Source: Antedon mediterranea
Lineage: Eukaryota > Echinodermata > Crinoidea > Comatulida > Antedonidae
Assembly: GCF_964355755.1 (NCBI RefSeq)
Contig: NC_092680.1
Span: forward strand, 12,749,001-12,813,000
DNA: 64,000 nucleotides
Direction: 5' to 3'
The notes below the pieces were generated by a model, which saw nothing but the letters and a program-made list of their open reading frames with translations, did no database searches and was not told where the DNA came from. Below are positions 27,851 through 42,022 of the stretch, piece after piece. The number at the start of each line of letters is the position of its first letter. The first letter of the stretch is position 1. The translations under genes and the position numbers were made by a program.

Positions 27851-30079
27851 GTTTCCACTATTCCAATTAGACTCTATTAATTAGATGATATTACGTAGTT
27901 GTAGTTACATCTGCGTAACGTTACCGTATCCGTAAAAAAAACGCCTTTGTTTAAAAACAAAATTCATAGCAGTTTGTTGGCCTAGTTATTTGTAAAATGA
28001 ATTCATTTTCACACAAAAGGCGTATCTTTCAGAAAATATCAACATTCAAAATATCTTACACTAAAGTACTAAAAAAGGCATACATTCCTGACTCAAATTA
28101 TTGTAATACAGTATTATGAATTTACAAGAGAAACAATCAATTTATTTTTTTTTTAGTTTTCAATAATATTTATGTAAATCGTCTCAAATTAATTACAGTA
28201 ATTGATTGTCAGCATCACCGGGGTTAGAATTCTGTGCCTGGTACTATATCATTGCAATAGTTAGAGGTAATGGAACCAGAATTTAAAAGGTCATTGGTCT
28301 CTCACATATGAACTTGTCACATACGTCAACAACTAAGAAAGTTGGATTCCATAAAGAAACATATCACAAACCATTACATCTCAAATGATTATTTTAAAAA
28401 TGAGTTTTGGCAGACTAAGTGACCACCTGGGGCGTCTTAAGCCTCTAACCAACACCACGATCATCTGCCGGTTTAAACACAGTTGTAGAAATATTTGTAC
28501 TTTGGATAAATTTAATTAATTCTATTGGTTGCTTGGTGGTAACGTTGTGTTATTTTTACTGCGATAATACTTTCATGGATTATTATATTTAAGTGGGTTA
28601 TTATGAATAATTATAATAATAGTAGGGTCTACAATCACCATAATTTAATTTTAATATAACTTATTATTGCTTTTATATTGTTTTTACTGGTTGACTTGTA
28701 CATCTAAGAGTTCAAACTTACTGTACATTTTGTGAAGAATAGAAAGAACAAATTAATACTTTTGAGAGAGTTAGAAATTCGCCAACCAAACAGATTCTCC
28801 ATACCTTTTTAAACATAGATTTAAAACTATACCGGTGATGTTTATTTTTGTAATTCATTATTTCAACTTTACTCCTTAATTGTTCGTAACCAAAAGAAAA
28901 TACGGTACCGTATTAAAACAACCATAGTGTAGCTTTAAAGGCAATTACCAACATTTGGAAATGGTATGTGCGTATTTTCGTGATTTGATGATACGAGTGT
29001 TGTATTTCGTTTTGTACAAGTAACTTGTCATTGCCGTCGCCTCGTTGTATAATCGGAACTTTTCGTAAGCTGCGGGCCATATTATGCTTGGAACACCTAC
29101 GCGCTGACGCTAACTATCGTGACCGAACACCGTGTCACTATTTTGGACGATTGTTGAGGCACGCTCGATCTTTGTTGTCGCTTTGCTATGGGCTAACATC
29201 AGATTGTGTTTACAGTATTTCGTAGTCACTGTCAAACATTTATGTGAACCTTTGGAGATTTGATTTTATTAATTCTATCGTATAGAGGTAAATGTACGAT
29301 ACTGTATAAACACAAAAGAAATTAGCCCTAAAATTTGACTTTACTAAAAGTATGTTGCTGACATGTTACACCATAAAATATATCAAATTCAAACTCTTCA
29401 ACTGTTTGTATTGCACTATCTGTATGCAACAACACGCAGTCAAGTGTATTATTCGATACTCTACCAAATACCCGAAGATACAAATCTACATAATCACTCT
29501 AGAAACATGCACTATGAATGATTCAAAAGATTTTAAATTTTAAAAAGACAATTTTAACAGATTCAACAGCAGCGCTTGATTATTGAACAACAGTTCCCCC
29601 AGAATCGAACACAGATCAATAACCCAAAGGCGATTCGTATTAAGTTTAAAAACAACACATTGAATGAATAAAATATATATTTATTTATATATTATTTACA
29701 TTTGTGTTAAAGCCAAATACCTAAATAAGATGAACTTATTTAAAACGAAAAGAGCTGAACAACGCAGAGGAATTTGAGTTTGTGGTATTATTATATTGGG
29801 TGGAGAGAATGCTTCGCTTTTATTGGTGGAAAAAACACTCTGCACTTAAGCTGATGTATTATAACAGATCTTCATTTTGTTACTTTTGCATTTGATTTTG
29901 AACATTTAATAAATACCAATTAGTAAAATAGAGGGGTAACCTTTTTAAGATGCTAAAAAATAAACAATAGATAAATAAAACAATTTATTAAGTACCGGGT
30001 TTGCAAAATAAAGATTTAGGCTAAAATCAGAAGCATAGTGTATATAAATAGATGAAAATCAACTTATTTTTAACACTAG

Positions 30080-30155
30080 ATCTCACTATGTCGGTCGGTT
30101 GGTCAGTAAACACTAACTTGAGCACGCGACTGCAGCCATGTATATGGCCTTGTTT
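30080..30155 (+). repeat. GTCK-family dispersed repeat, short copy, plus orientation
   Basis: TCTCACTATGTCGGTCGG is followed by AAACACTAACTTGAGCACGC and GCAGCCATGTATATGGCC. It matches the reverse complement of 26.35-26.45 kb nearly base for base. The left GTCGCGT end is missing. Confidence 0.75.
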
Positions 30156-31337
30156 AGGTAGGGCTATACCGCATTGCATACATTATTTTTACAGAAAATA
30201 GTACATGATGCATGCTTCTGCTCAGTGTACACACTCTATTGAAGATTATAACATAAGATAACTATCCGATATATTTATGTTTAAACAGTTTGGTCCTATA
30301 GCTGCTGTTACACTCCTGAAGATCCATCTAGATAACTCTATTTGATGACATAACATATTGAGAGAATTGTTAAACATTTTGTCGATTTCTGACCCATCAA
30401 ACATGAATATAACCCATTGGCTTTATATTTTACTCTTAGCGATTGTTAATACACATTTAATCGAATGAAAATGTAGAATTAATCCATCTAAAAACCACTG
30501 AATTTAGGCATCTGTTTAAATATCTACTATACTTTATATACCTTAAAGCGATCATTTCAAAATAACGTAATAATAACCGCCAGCGAATTCAATACATTTC
30601 CTTTGCTGACAAGAAAATAAGATGTTTTGCTTGAATTATCATCGTTTTCAGTTTACACTAATTTCCAAACTAAAATTGATATTAATTATTCTACTGTGTT
30701 GTTAACCATTATTATGGATATTTAGTCCAGTAATTAACATTTATAAAAATCACTTTAAAACTGTTGAAATACACGTTCCTTTTTCTAATATTGAATTTGC
30801 ATTTCAGTTAAAATATTAGGCTTAGTGCAGGCTGGAAATTTGAAATGTATTGTCACCCAAAACAAAAAAAGATATTTTTTTTAATTGCTAATGTTAGTTA
30901 TAGTATGTATGTTACAGTTATAATTTTAACTGAATATTTGGATTTGGATATTGGACCTGCTGCATCAGGATTCCTGGGTTAAGACACTCTGTATTATGTT
31001 GCCTACAGCTTCTTAGAGTTAAGTGCTATCTATTTTAATACTGCCATTCCACAAGATCAATATTTGAAATTTATTAGTTAAAACAATTCATGAATATTTA
31101 ATTTTGAAGTACGAGGATCGAGTTAGACGAGGTTATATACTTCTATCTATTTTTAAACATAAATTGTATTCCCTTTAAGCAAGAAATTTGATATTCTGGA
31201 GCAAAGCTCTGGAACAAATTGCACCTGAATTCAGGTGTATTTTATATATGAGTAATGAGTAGTTCAAGCATATGCTATAGACATGCAATTAGTATCATAA
31301 CAATATTATTCAGAAAACAAGAACATTTTACCATTTT

Positions 31338-31504
31338 AATACACTGTCTACACTAGCAAACTAGTTTGACAAAAAAAGTGTGATGTGCACAAATATGGTA
31401 GTGATATACCCAAATATGGTAGTGATATGACATCATCATGTCCATAAATGGGCACATCACACTTTTTTTGTCAAAACTAGTTTGATAGTGTAAACAGAGC
31501 TTAA
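31338..31504. mobile_element. Family A MITE, full copy with partial internal duplication
   Basis: The inverted ends CTGTCTACACTAGCAAACTA and TAGTTTGATAGTGTAAACAG are present. The segment CAAATATGGTAGTGATA occurs twice in tandem, making this copy longer (about 167 bp) than its relatives. Confidence 0.88.
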
Positions 31505-32056
31505 GTGTAAGAACAAAAAAATGCCTTTCATAATAGAATTACAGACGTTACACAATGCTGCTAATACCAGTGGATATTTTATGTTCTGAAATCATGAATT
31601 ATAATTATCAGAATGCTAAAAGTAAAAAATGGTATCAGTCGATTTTGATGACAATATCTGTCGTTCCGTTGATGGTGATATAATAATCAAAATTTGTCTT
31701 TGTTAACGAAATATAAAATTAAACATTAGAACCTGTGGTTTAGATTGTCCATATGCTATGCATACTTTAATTAATATCTTGTATGATACCTTTTGGAGAA
31801 TTGCTATTACTGGAATTAGCTGAAGCAACCGCGTAACGATGTGTTATTACAATTTAGACGAGATGACATTTCTATGTCAAAACTTAAGAAATTGAAATTC
31901 TGACAACTTCGTTGCTATTATCATTAGATGTAACTGAAATCATTGTGTTGACAGATGATTCAAAAGATTTATTCATCAATTTCAATTATTCTTATATTTC
32001 AAACCAAATATGCAGCACATTTCTTCGCTTCATTGTGTTCTATGTGTAGTTTGCCC

Positions 32057-32135
32057 TTAAAGCTTGGTTCCCACTAGATTACCTTACGCAGCAGAACGTA
32101 TAGTGCAAGACGCACTCAGAACGCAAGTGTAATTC
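32057..32135. mobile_element. Family B MITE, left part only
   Basis: TTAAAGCTTGGTTCCCACTA is followed by family-like sequence with ACGCA and GACGCAC words. The right end is absent. Confidence 0.6.
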
Positions 32136-32523
32136 CTCCTATTAAGTGAAAACAAAACTTTTTGTATAGGCCTTCCCATTCTCCGTGTACTTATAGTTTT
32201 CAAAAATTACTATAAACGCAATACCAAAAATCTATGAATTTGAAAACGGATACTACACTCACTCTTTCTCACCCTATTCTTGACTGTATCTAGACTTTTC
32301 CTCCTATCGTAGGAAATTTGGTAATTCAGCATTTTTATTTTATTTTTTATTTTATTCATTTCGGCAATAAACATAAAATAATAATTTAAAAAAACATAGA
32401 AATATATATATATATATGAAATACAAGACACGAAGCCGAGGAGAGACAAAAGCATTAAACAAAACGCTGTCACCGGTAATGTGTGTCTCTCCAACACATG
32501 TTTCACATGTAGGCCTATCTAAC

Positions 32524-32566
32524 CTTACATGATACAGGCACCACATGTTATACAAATGAGATGCCA
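32524..32566. repeat. Small dispersed repeat, copy 2
   Basis: CCTTACATGATACAGGCACC and ACATGTTATACAAATGAGAT, the partner of the repeat at 11.15 kb in the same orientation. Confidence 0.6.
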
Positions 32567-35500
32567 CCTGCATTAGAGTATCTTAACGATAACCTTTGAA
32601 TCCAATGAAGGGTTTAATTTGACTACATGGCTCTGTTTTAAAAGCATTGGAACAAAAATACTTATTATCTTGCACAGAAGTTCCACTAATTACGTCACTT
32701 GTAAAAGGCTATCAATTTGTAATATAATGAGCCGCTAAATATAATCGTATCAAACGCTCTAATACCTCGTCAAAGAACAACAATAATGCGGTGAGAATAG
32801 ACACTATCACATGGTGTGAGAAAATATACGCTTGTTACCAAATAGAGTGTGATATTAGTTGTAAAACGATTTATTAAGATGTTAAAGGCTCAACATTTGA
32901 CCAACTATCTAGCTCGAGGTAACAGATTACAGAACGGCTGTAATTCTCTGTCGGATTTAACATTTCATAATACTATTACGATAATAGTGCAACAAGGCAG
33001 GTTTTCTTGCGTTTCTTCAGCCCTAGGCTAGGCCGTATACTCGACTTTCCACGGATTTTAACGCTAGACTAGGCTGGGATGAAGCGTATAAACGAGTACA
33101 GATCATTTAGAAATAGCCAGAGCATTGAGGTGCTCTTCCTATGTTGGCTATCATATATAATTCAAGCAAATAATTATGGAATTCTGATCTTACAAATCGA
33201 TGATCGTTACCGTGATAAATGTATATAATAATCTGTATTTGACTTAATGAACTTATTTAAATTAACAATTACAAATTAGTCCTATTTTTCCCACTTGTTC
33301 TATACTTTGTAATTCTAATCATTCTGAAATCTATCTTTACTGCCTTACTAAACACCGTGAGAGTAAACGTTCTTAAAATTCCCACTTCATCGATATCAAT
33401 CGATAGAGAGAAGCCCTCTAACGATATCCATCGAATTTGGTCATGTGCATACGGTACCAACTCATTGATTGGATTAATGATCTGAAATAATACAAAAACT
33501 GTGAACGGAACGGTCAAAGACCTATATCAGTAGTTTAAAGTAGTCTTGCTCTTCAACAACTGCACTTTAACTTTTACAATACGTCACAGCGCGTAAATCT
33601 TACAGAGTACTCGAGCGTTGACCTAGGTACGCTCAATTTGTAGCAGACAATCATGGATGTGCTATTTTTCCTATGAACGTTTTTAATCAGACGAAGAGTT
33701 AGAAATACGTTTAACAGGAAACAAAATAATATTACGGCTTTGAGAACGCCGCTATAAAATACTTGAAAGGTATTGAAGCTTGGGGCGAAATCAGTTGGTT
33801 AAAACAATTCAGAAACGTACGGAGTGCTAGATAATTACGCGATACTCCCTCGCTCCATCAGCTCATGAATACATATTTTTAATTGTTTTCCTTCTAGCGG
33901 CAGAAATATTTCAAGAACAAGTCAATGCATTATTGTAATAAGAAAATTGAAATCAATAGATTTTTATTAAGTATTCTTTCCTTCCGGTTATAGGTTATAT
34001 AGTAAGACTAGCATGCACTATCACAACTGGTTTATTTTGTACAAAAAGGTAAACAAATTCTACAAATTCAAATTCTACAGGAAAAGTGTCAACAAATTTA
34101 GAACCGTTTAACGTCTAGTTCAGATCTCAAAATGTTACTACGCCTCCTAGCCTATCTATCTAACTAAAAATAAACATTAACAACATAAACATGTACTGTC
34201 ATTGTTTATATATGTAGTGATGCCATCTTCAAAATAGTGTTTGGGTATAATAGACATGTCCATAAGCGCAAAAAAAATACATTTTCTAAATGCGATGACA
34301 GACCATTAGTCAGATCTTGAATTTTGGCTACTCCTCTCAATTTATCTAATTCACGTTGTTAAATGATGTAAAGATGTGGTCAGTTGACTGACAGTGGTGG
34401 AAAACTAAGTTAGAGAGAAAATAATCGAATAAGGAAAAAGATAATAACAATAATTTAAAAATATATTCCAAATTCAGAACCAAGATGTTTGCACTTTTTT
34501 TTATTATAAAGAGAATTTTATTTTTCTGACCCGACCTGTTTGGATTAGTAAATTACGTTTTCCTTACTTTGAGTTTGTGTAAAACTCCATTATTTATAAT
34601 AAGAGATTTAGGAAAATGTCACGTGATTGTTGTATCTAGGTCATAACGACACACATGTAATCGAATGTAAATGTGTTCTAATTCTGATTTGTGGGTTATT
34701 TCATGATGTAGATGAAACGGGGCACTGCCTTTACTTTCAAGGGTACATCGGCAATTTCTACACTTTATTACCCTTCCTAATAGGCTTATAACTTAATTTT
34801 GTCGCCAAAATAATTTTCATAAAAATGAAACGAATTCGAAATTACTGGGGTTCTTTTGTTGTTTTTGTGGAACAACCATATTTACCCTTAATATGGATTT
34901 GTAACACAACTAATGTATTCAAAATAGATGGTGATGTATTACAGCATGACAATGATGGAAAAGAATACTTTTTTTGTCGTGACTCACATGAGCAAAAAAC
35001 GTAATATGTAAATTATTCATTTGAATTTTAATGACTGTATTAGTAATACATATAAAGATATCTTGCATTTAATTGTTTTACTTTTTTATTTGCTAATCGT
35101 TTTTAAATCTAACGGAAATTCTCTGTTTGTGGAAGATTGTGAACAATTAAGAATGGATAACTTACGCAAGCAGACGACATTTTAACATGTAAATTGAGTC
35201 AAAAACTTTTTATTTAGGTATGAAAGGCCAACTGGTTAAATGTGTCAAAATGTTCATATTTGATTCGAATAATCTTAATAGTCTATAGATACCATGACTA
35301 TGAAAAAGGAAATAAAAGGTAAACTTTAACAAAATTATACAGAGTCTTCACCAAACATTATTGTTTATTAGATTTAAAATAATATAGATATCCTTAAAAC
35401 ATTGGAAAGGGATAAAATGGTAAACTCTTAAAATATAGTAGGCCTATCTTTAAAAGTGGATACAGAAATTGATGCCTAAAACACTAGAAAATGCTTTTCC

Positions 35501-37977
35501 GGTTAAGAAAAATCAAGCACATTTCAGAGTATAACTTTAACAAAAACGACAGAAAATTCCTGTAGGTACAATATAGTGTTTTTAAGATGGTATATATTAT
35601 ACATAATTATTTTTAATGGAGCACGTCTTGTTGCATATAATGTATCAGAGAAAAAATCTTCTTTCAGTTTCATGAAGTGATTTTTGGCAACTAAATATTT
35701 ATTTGAAAAAATGTACGACTGTACAGAATACAAAGTAATAGTTGAAGGAAATATGCTTGCTGATAACAGCATTAGTATTCAATCATTTACGGATGGTACT
35801 TCTTCATATGATAACTTAAGCTATAGGCGACATATTCTTAAGTGAAACACAATTTGCATAAACAGTTAAAGAAATTGACGAACGGACGTATTGCTTCGAT
35901 AATTCTATACACACGGATATGATCAAATGGGAAACTCTTATTTGCATAACGTTTCTGAATTTCTGATTGGGTCAATGTCATGCTAAGTTTTCCTTGAGGA
36001 GAAATAAAAGAAATGTTACTGTCTATGGGCGGCCATTAGATACATAACTTTAAAAATATATTTATTTGCGAGTGCATGTAGGTTAAACTCTATAAATCGA
36101 TAGTATTGAAATATATTTAAATTTATCATTTTTAACATTATACAAAATAGAAAATTATTTAGAATGACCTATGGGTTGAAGGATAGTAATTTGTTAATTA
36201 ATTCGTAATACTTTCACCAGCACTTATTAGTGGTAATGAAGTGACATATATATCTACTTCTAAACATACATTATTTTTAACTAACCATCTAAGTTTTGAA
36301 TCCAATTAGTAGTTCGTTAATAAAGGTATTATTTAATTAATTTAAATACGCTGCTACAAACCAGATGAACATTTACAATCATAATGTATTTTAGTTACTA
36401 AAATACGACAGGTTGAATAACGAAAACGTAGAGGAGTTGCGGTAGACGAGTGGTCTCTCAACCTGTGTTGAACTCCTAAATGAGTACATTGGTGTGGAAA
36501 AATAATAGGAAGTATAATTATTGAGAGGCGTGGAAATGATCTGGCCACCCTTGTCCATAAATACTAAGTTTCTGGCAGCTCATTCCCTTCGTTACGGGAC
36601 TTACCTTAACTTAATCGAAAGTAATATTTTATATATACAATTGAATCAACAGATTTATTAATAATATTCACGATTTTGGAAATTCCAATAGTTTTATATT
36701 ATACTTTTATATCTTATATTTGCTCTTTTAAAAGTGCAAAGCGACTTTACTTAGGCCCTAATCAATTGATGTTCTATAAAGTCTTATTGGAATTTCCTTT
36801 CAAGAATGAAATAAGAAGCAAAGTTTGAAAATTCAATAGTTGACAAATGTTAAATAAAAATTAAAACTGTTCTGTTGTCTGTCGAACTTGTTATAAAATC
36901 ACTGATACATAGAAAAAAAAATTAAAATTAACTTACAGGCCAGCTGTTAGAGTCAATAGCCAGGAATGACATGATCTCTAAGAAAGACCAGATTTAAACA
37001 ATCTGTGAACGAAAATAATTTTGAAAAATTAAAAACATGTAATTACTAAAAACTAATTTGTAGGCCTACTTATTTTGATCGCTTATCACGCATTTTTATT
37101 TTATTTACCCTTTGTACTGTACTTTGTTAAATGGATGGAAATATATAATAAACAAAAACATTTGATAATTGTCGAGACGGATTGGATATCTTGTTTCAAT
37201 GAATATTTTACCATAAGGAATTGAAGTTCCAAAGCGTAGCCTACACAATGTAAAAGAAAGAAAGAAGAAATTACATTGAATATAGTACGCCTATTATTAA
37301 ACACGTACAAAAATGTGTTCATAAGGAAGCTATACTTAATTCAAAATCAATTTTTTTTTTAATACATTTTCTTTTGAATAATCAAACCAATATATACGCC
37401 TACATTTAATACAAAAATAATTATACAACAACGTATTCTAAACAAAAAGATATGTTTTTATGTGTATTCACATTAGTGTTATAGGAGTTACGTTGAACCC
37501 ACACAGTGCTGTTGCTAGGAGGCTAAGCCTTTGGCTACCGTTGATGGCAGAATTTCATTACATCTTGCTTGCTCTTGGCAAAGAGACCGAACATCAATAA
37601 TGAAAAGAAAGCAAGAAACGTAATATTTTCCAAAAACGAATTATTGTATTATGCGTATTGTTATATTTAGTGCACTATCAATTGTATAAAAACAAATTAT
37701 GTTTAAAGAAGTGTTTCGTATATGTTATTATATTTAAAATCAGTTAATTTATTTCATTTGATGAAATAAGAGAACAAAACGTACTTAATTCTGTATCACA
37801 TTAGGCATGTAGTAATTAACGTGCCTTCAAATCATAGCATCCAGTGCCTAGATTAATCAAACTTTCTTAGTTTAGATAAAGAATCATCTTATTAACTTTG
37901 TTGTAAGTAAATCATTTTGCTTAAGTCAGGTTTCAAAATAACCTAAGCAAAATTTTGGAAGGAATTAGTGCATTCTT

Positions 37978-38103
37978 CTGTGATGTGCATATATATAGTC
38001 ATAATGGTGCCATACCACTACCATACTTAAGCATATCACTACCATATTTAGGCACTTCACACTTTTTTGTCACATAAAGTTTGATAGTGTAGACAGAGCT
38101 TTA
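37978..38103. mobile_element. Family A MITE, left end missing
   Basis: The right end AAGTTTGATAGTGTAGACAG and core CACTACCATATTTAGGCACT are intact. The left inverted end has been lost; the copy begins near GTGATGTGCATA. Confidence 0.8.
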
Positions 38104-41100
38104 AAATATTAATTTTCAAGTTTTTCATTATCTTACCTTATGCAAAAAACTTCCAATCATTAATTCACAAATTAAAATATTCTTTTAAAAAATAAAACTT
38201 TTTGTCTGTGCCTTAGCATGTTAAGATAGTTTATATATATATATATATTTATCTGCTTATCTGTTATGCACTTATGGCTTATTGTTTTTCTTTGTTTAGT
38301 GGACATCGTAATAGTGACAGCACAACAAAGCTAAAAGTGGTGAATAAAATAAATGTTTTAAGTTTGCCTAACCTCAAATGCAGTTGCTTACAATTTATTT
38401 CCCTTTTTTTTTAAGAAAAAAAATCCCCGAATTGATTGATGTTGTGTAAAGTAATGTTCTTGAACGGGACAAAGACCCAACGGATTGATGTATGCCCCTT
38501 CACGCTTATTGTAATGATGATGTATCGAAGTTCGTATACTGAGGGCCATGTGCTTTGTTGCTAAGATACATTTCTTACGCACAAATTTAACTGTCAACGC
38601 GGATTACGTCATGATTAGTCACTTTTTTTCAAAAATTCAAAATGCTCAAGTTTAACGGAATATTTCCTCAATTAAATATGTATTATTAATCTGTATCCGC
38701 CGGGATGATTATTAATCTGTTGTAAGGCTTCTTTTAATGAGTGTAACTTTAGGTGACGGTATGTAGATTAGAAGAAGTTGCGGCAAAACTCAATTAGTAT
38801 TTGAGTTTGTTTAGCCTATGGGTGTTCCTATTTGAATATTACTGCATAATCCGTTCTAACAAAAAAAATCTGTAAATAATTTCTCTTTATATCACGTTTA
38901 TGTAAAACATATCTGTATAATCGTAATACATTGCTGAATGATGCATGTTTGTTAATCCGATGATGGTATGCCATGGACAAAGTACAAATTCCAATGCTGT
39001 TACATTAATGATGATTAAACAAATATTACAATATTAAGGGATTACTTATTTCGTTATACACACACTTTTAAATGCTTTTATGTTTCATAATGTAATTATT
39101 ATTGTATTCTATTTAGGGATTATTTAGTTATACACAGACTTTGGTATTTATATCATAATGCAATTATATTGTGCTCTATTTTACAGTGTTATAGTAGGTC
39201 CCTACGTTTTTGTTGTTGGTGTACAAAAAAACAAATTTCTGTAATTTAAATGTTGTACACCATAAAAATGCAATGGTGGTGGAGCTTTCATTCATTAATG
39301 TTTCTAATTATAATTGTTTTAAATGTGATTATAATATTTTAATATTAATTGATGAAATCAATTATGTTATGTTCACTGTTGGTCTTTCTATTGTTAAATG
39401 ATCGACCAACTGTAGGCCTAGTTTCTCCTTATTGTTACTTAAATAATTCAAAACCCGTTGTATAAAAACATTCATACTTCGTGCTTACGGTACTCCGTAC
39501 ATGAATGATAACAATTAGTGGCTATTATACTTCTGTTTTTATACAACTGTTTTGGTAATTAACATTGTGTATTATAAATACATATCAATAAGCTATTAAG
39601 AATAAAGAATGCCTTTGTAGCCAAAATCGCATTTGACAATTAAAAATGTCAATTATCTGCCTGTGGTGTTCGCACGAGGCAATTACAGGCTACCTTAAAA
39701 ATATGTACGCTAATTGCAAAATAATTAATTTAATAATTACTTCACGCCAGTAAACGTACAGAAATTAGCCGCGATTCAGGTAAATTATCTAACCACGTCT
39801 GTGGCCTGCTAACGAGGAAGCAAGGTCTGCGAGAGCTGACCGCACTCTCCGCCGGTAGGTAGCCTACTGAGTTCGACACGGTACACAAATAACTAATCAC
39901 ATTTAAACACTGACAATAAACCAAAACAGTAACTTTTATTGTAAAAATCAAGTCTTACCGGTCTGTTTTTTAAAGCTTTAGTTTTCCAGATGTTGGCGCT
40001 TTATTTACTCAGCTATAAACTGCTCCTTCGAATTACCAAACACAGATGATGTTACAAAGGGAGAGAAAAATACTCTGTACAGATAATATATAAAAACACT
40101 TCTTGTTGGCTGTGCAATAATAATGTTTACGATGATTCTAAAGAAGAAATAGCAAATTATAAGTAGTTTCACTGTATGTCGCTTTGTTTTCTGTATTTTC
40201 TGTATCATCAGACCTGTGAAATATAATTGTCCGCTGTTGTATCCATTCATAGATTCAATATATCGTCTGCTCTACCTTGTATATTCACCAAACGACACAA
40301 CCTGTAAGCGACTGATGGTAAAAAGATTGAGGTGTTTGATTCCAAAGTAATGGTAACAACTTCTCAAATAGATATTTAGTTATATAACATAACAGACTTG
40401 AGTAGTTTAGGAATCAATGCCCAGGTATAGACGTCTTCCTAAGGGTGATGTGCTCAATTTCAACCAATCGAAACCACGTTTGCAATTCAGCAGTATGCTT
40501 CCATCATCATCACAACAACACTTCTTTTTTCTAAATATAATAGTTTTCAATTGTTTTATATTAAATTAATATTCATTGAATTAAATTAGGTCAAGTATTA
40601 CCTATTGCCTATATTTGGTAAGATAACAAATGCGCATAACCAAGAGCAAAATTTTCAAATATAAAAATTGCTCTTAAAATTAACACCAACACAATTTTTA
40701 TATATATAGAAAGTTGTAACAAATTATCAATCAGTTGTTCTATAACATAAAGTAAAAAATGTCTATACTTTTAGTACTGTGACTGACTATAATCACACAA
40801 TCAAATCATTTATCTGGGATTTTAAATATCTCTTATGATTAAGATATTGCAAAGAAAACATTCCTTACTTCTGTTCTGTTTTTTTTTTTTGCAGCAAGCC
40901 AAAACCAATAATAGAAAAAAATGGTTATTCTAGATATACAAATTGTAGAGTAAACAGAAATACAGAGTTATATGTTGGTTTATTGACTTACAAATTGTTA
41001 TAACAATGCATAAACAGGGAATTATGGTACTATACTTCATTTTGTAATTACACAAGTCGTACTACCATGTTTTCACAACTTGTTAAGCTTGGCCCAGAAT

Positions 41101-41663
41101 TAAAAGTCAAATTCTCCAGATCCGCCGAAAGCACAAGTGTGTTCTTTGTTTATTCCTTCCACAATAGGCTTAATCGATAAAGGATTAAAACAGGGCTCAT
41201 GTTTTTTCGAAAGCTTAATTTAGGATTTTTAAAAACAACAATATTCAAGTACGTCAACACGTCATCATCAACGTTAAAACGCCTGAAGTTTTCTGCCCGG
41301 TCTCAGTCCAATGTTTCCATTTGAAACGCGTCAGATATCCTCAAACTTAATAACAAAACTAGTTAGGAATTGCATCCTTCCACATAAACGTCTTTCTTTT
41401 ATTTTTTTTTCTTGAATAATATTCAAAATTGCCCTCCTGTGTTGCAAATTATCCCGGAGAGAGAAACGTAACCGTTACTAAAAACAGTTTAGGCGCGCCT
41501 AATGATTCCAAGAAAGAGTATTCTATCCTTCAATATAAAAATAGAAAACACGGCGGAAATTTTGAATTATTTTTAAATCGTAATGATTGATGTTATGTTA
41601 GAAGATGTTAACTTACTTGTTTAAATAAACTTAAAATATATATATATACTGATCCTTTTTTCA

Positions 41664-42022
41664 TTAAAGATGTATTGTCCCCCAAAAACGTGAAAAATGA
41701 AAATTAATTAAATCAGACTTTGAATATATTATTTTATAGTTTTAATAAGGTTAATCACTTCCATAGAAAAAAAAACGAAAAAAAAATATGTTTTCACTTA
41801 TAAAATGACAAAATAAATGGTTAAATTCAACAAAAAATCCATTGGCTGGCAGCCAATTTGACTATTTTTTGTTTGCTTTAAATCACGTTTTTTTTTCAGG
41901 TAAATACACTTTTTTTGGTCCAATTTTTGGTCAAAGTGGATAACTATTATGGTACATTAAAATGGAGTATTCAACAAAAAAATTGTTAAGAATTTTTTTT
42001 TTAGAGGTACAATACATCTTTA
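41664..42022. mobile_element. Family C MITE, copy 2
   Basis: A 359-bp relative of the 7.2-kb copy. The left end TTAAAGATGTATTGTCC is identical; the right end is slightly decayed (GTACAATACATCTTTAA). Internal order is conserved, with extra A/T runs. Open frames across it are incidental. Confidence 0.85.

Larger units (their letters stand above)
20451..31337. other. Gene-free AT-rich sequence with repeats
   Basis: It contains MITEs at 23.1 and 24.5 kb, GTCK-family copies at 26.4 and 30.1 kb, the 27.2-kb minisatellite and a possible LINE tail at 23.8 kb. A moderately GC-rich 66-codon frame at 29025-29225 was considered; no family or splice context was found. A perfect 24-bp palindrome (CTTTTCCAATATATATTGGA plus AAAG) lies at 27212-27235. 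Confidence 0.5.
32136..41663. other. Gene-free AT-rich sequence
   Basis: Nothing was recognised here except a small dispersed repeat at 32.5 kb and a truncated MITE at 38.0 kb. Open frames are all under 100 codons and without family resemblance. The block from 38.1 to 41.6 kb lies upstream of MRPL15 and may hold regulatory sequence that cannot be read by eye. Confidence 0.5.

Noticed and set aside
29025-29225. Small 66-codon frame in a GC-richer patch
   Set aside because: No recognised family, no clear donor or acceptor at its edges; kept only as an island worth checking.
36420-36500. tRNA-like stretch with GAGTGGTCTCTCAACCTG
   Set aside because: No B box and no acceptor stem pairing could be drawn.
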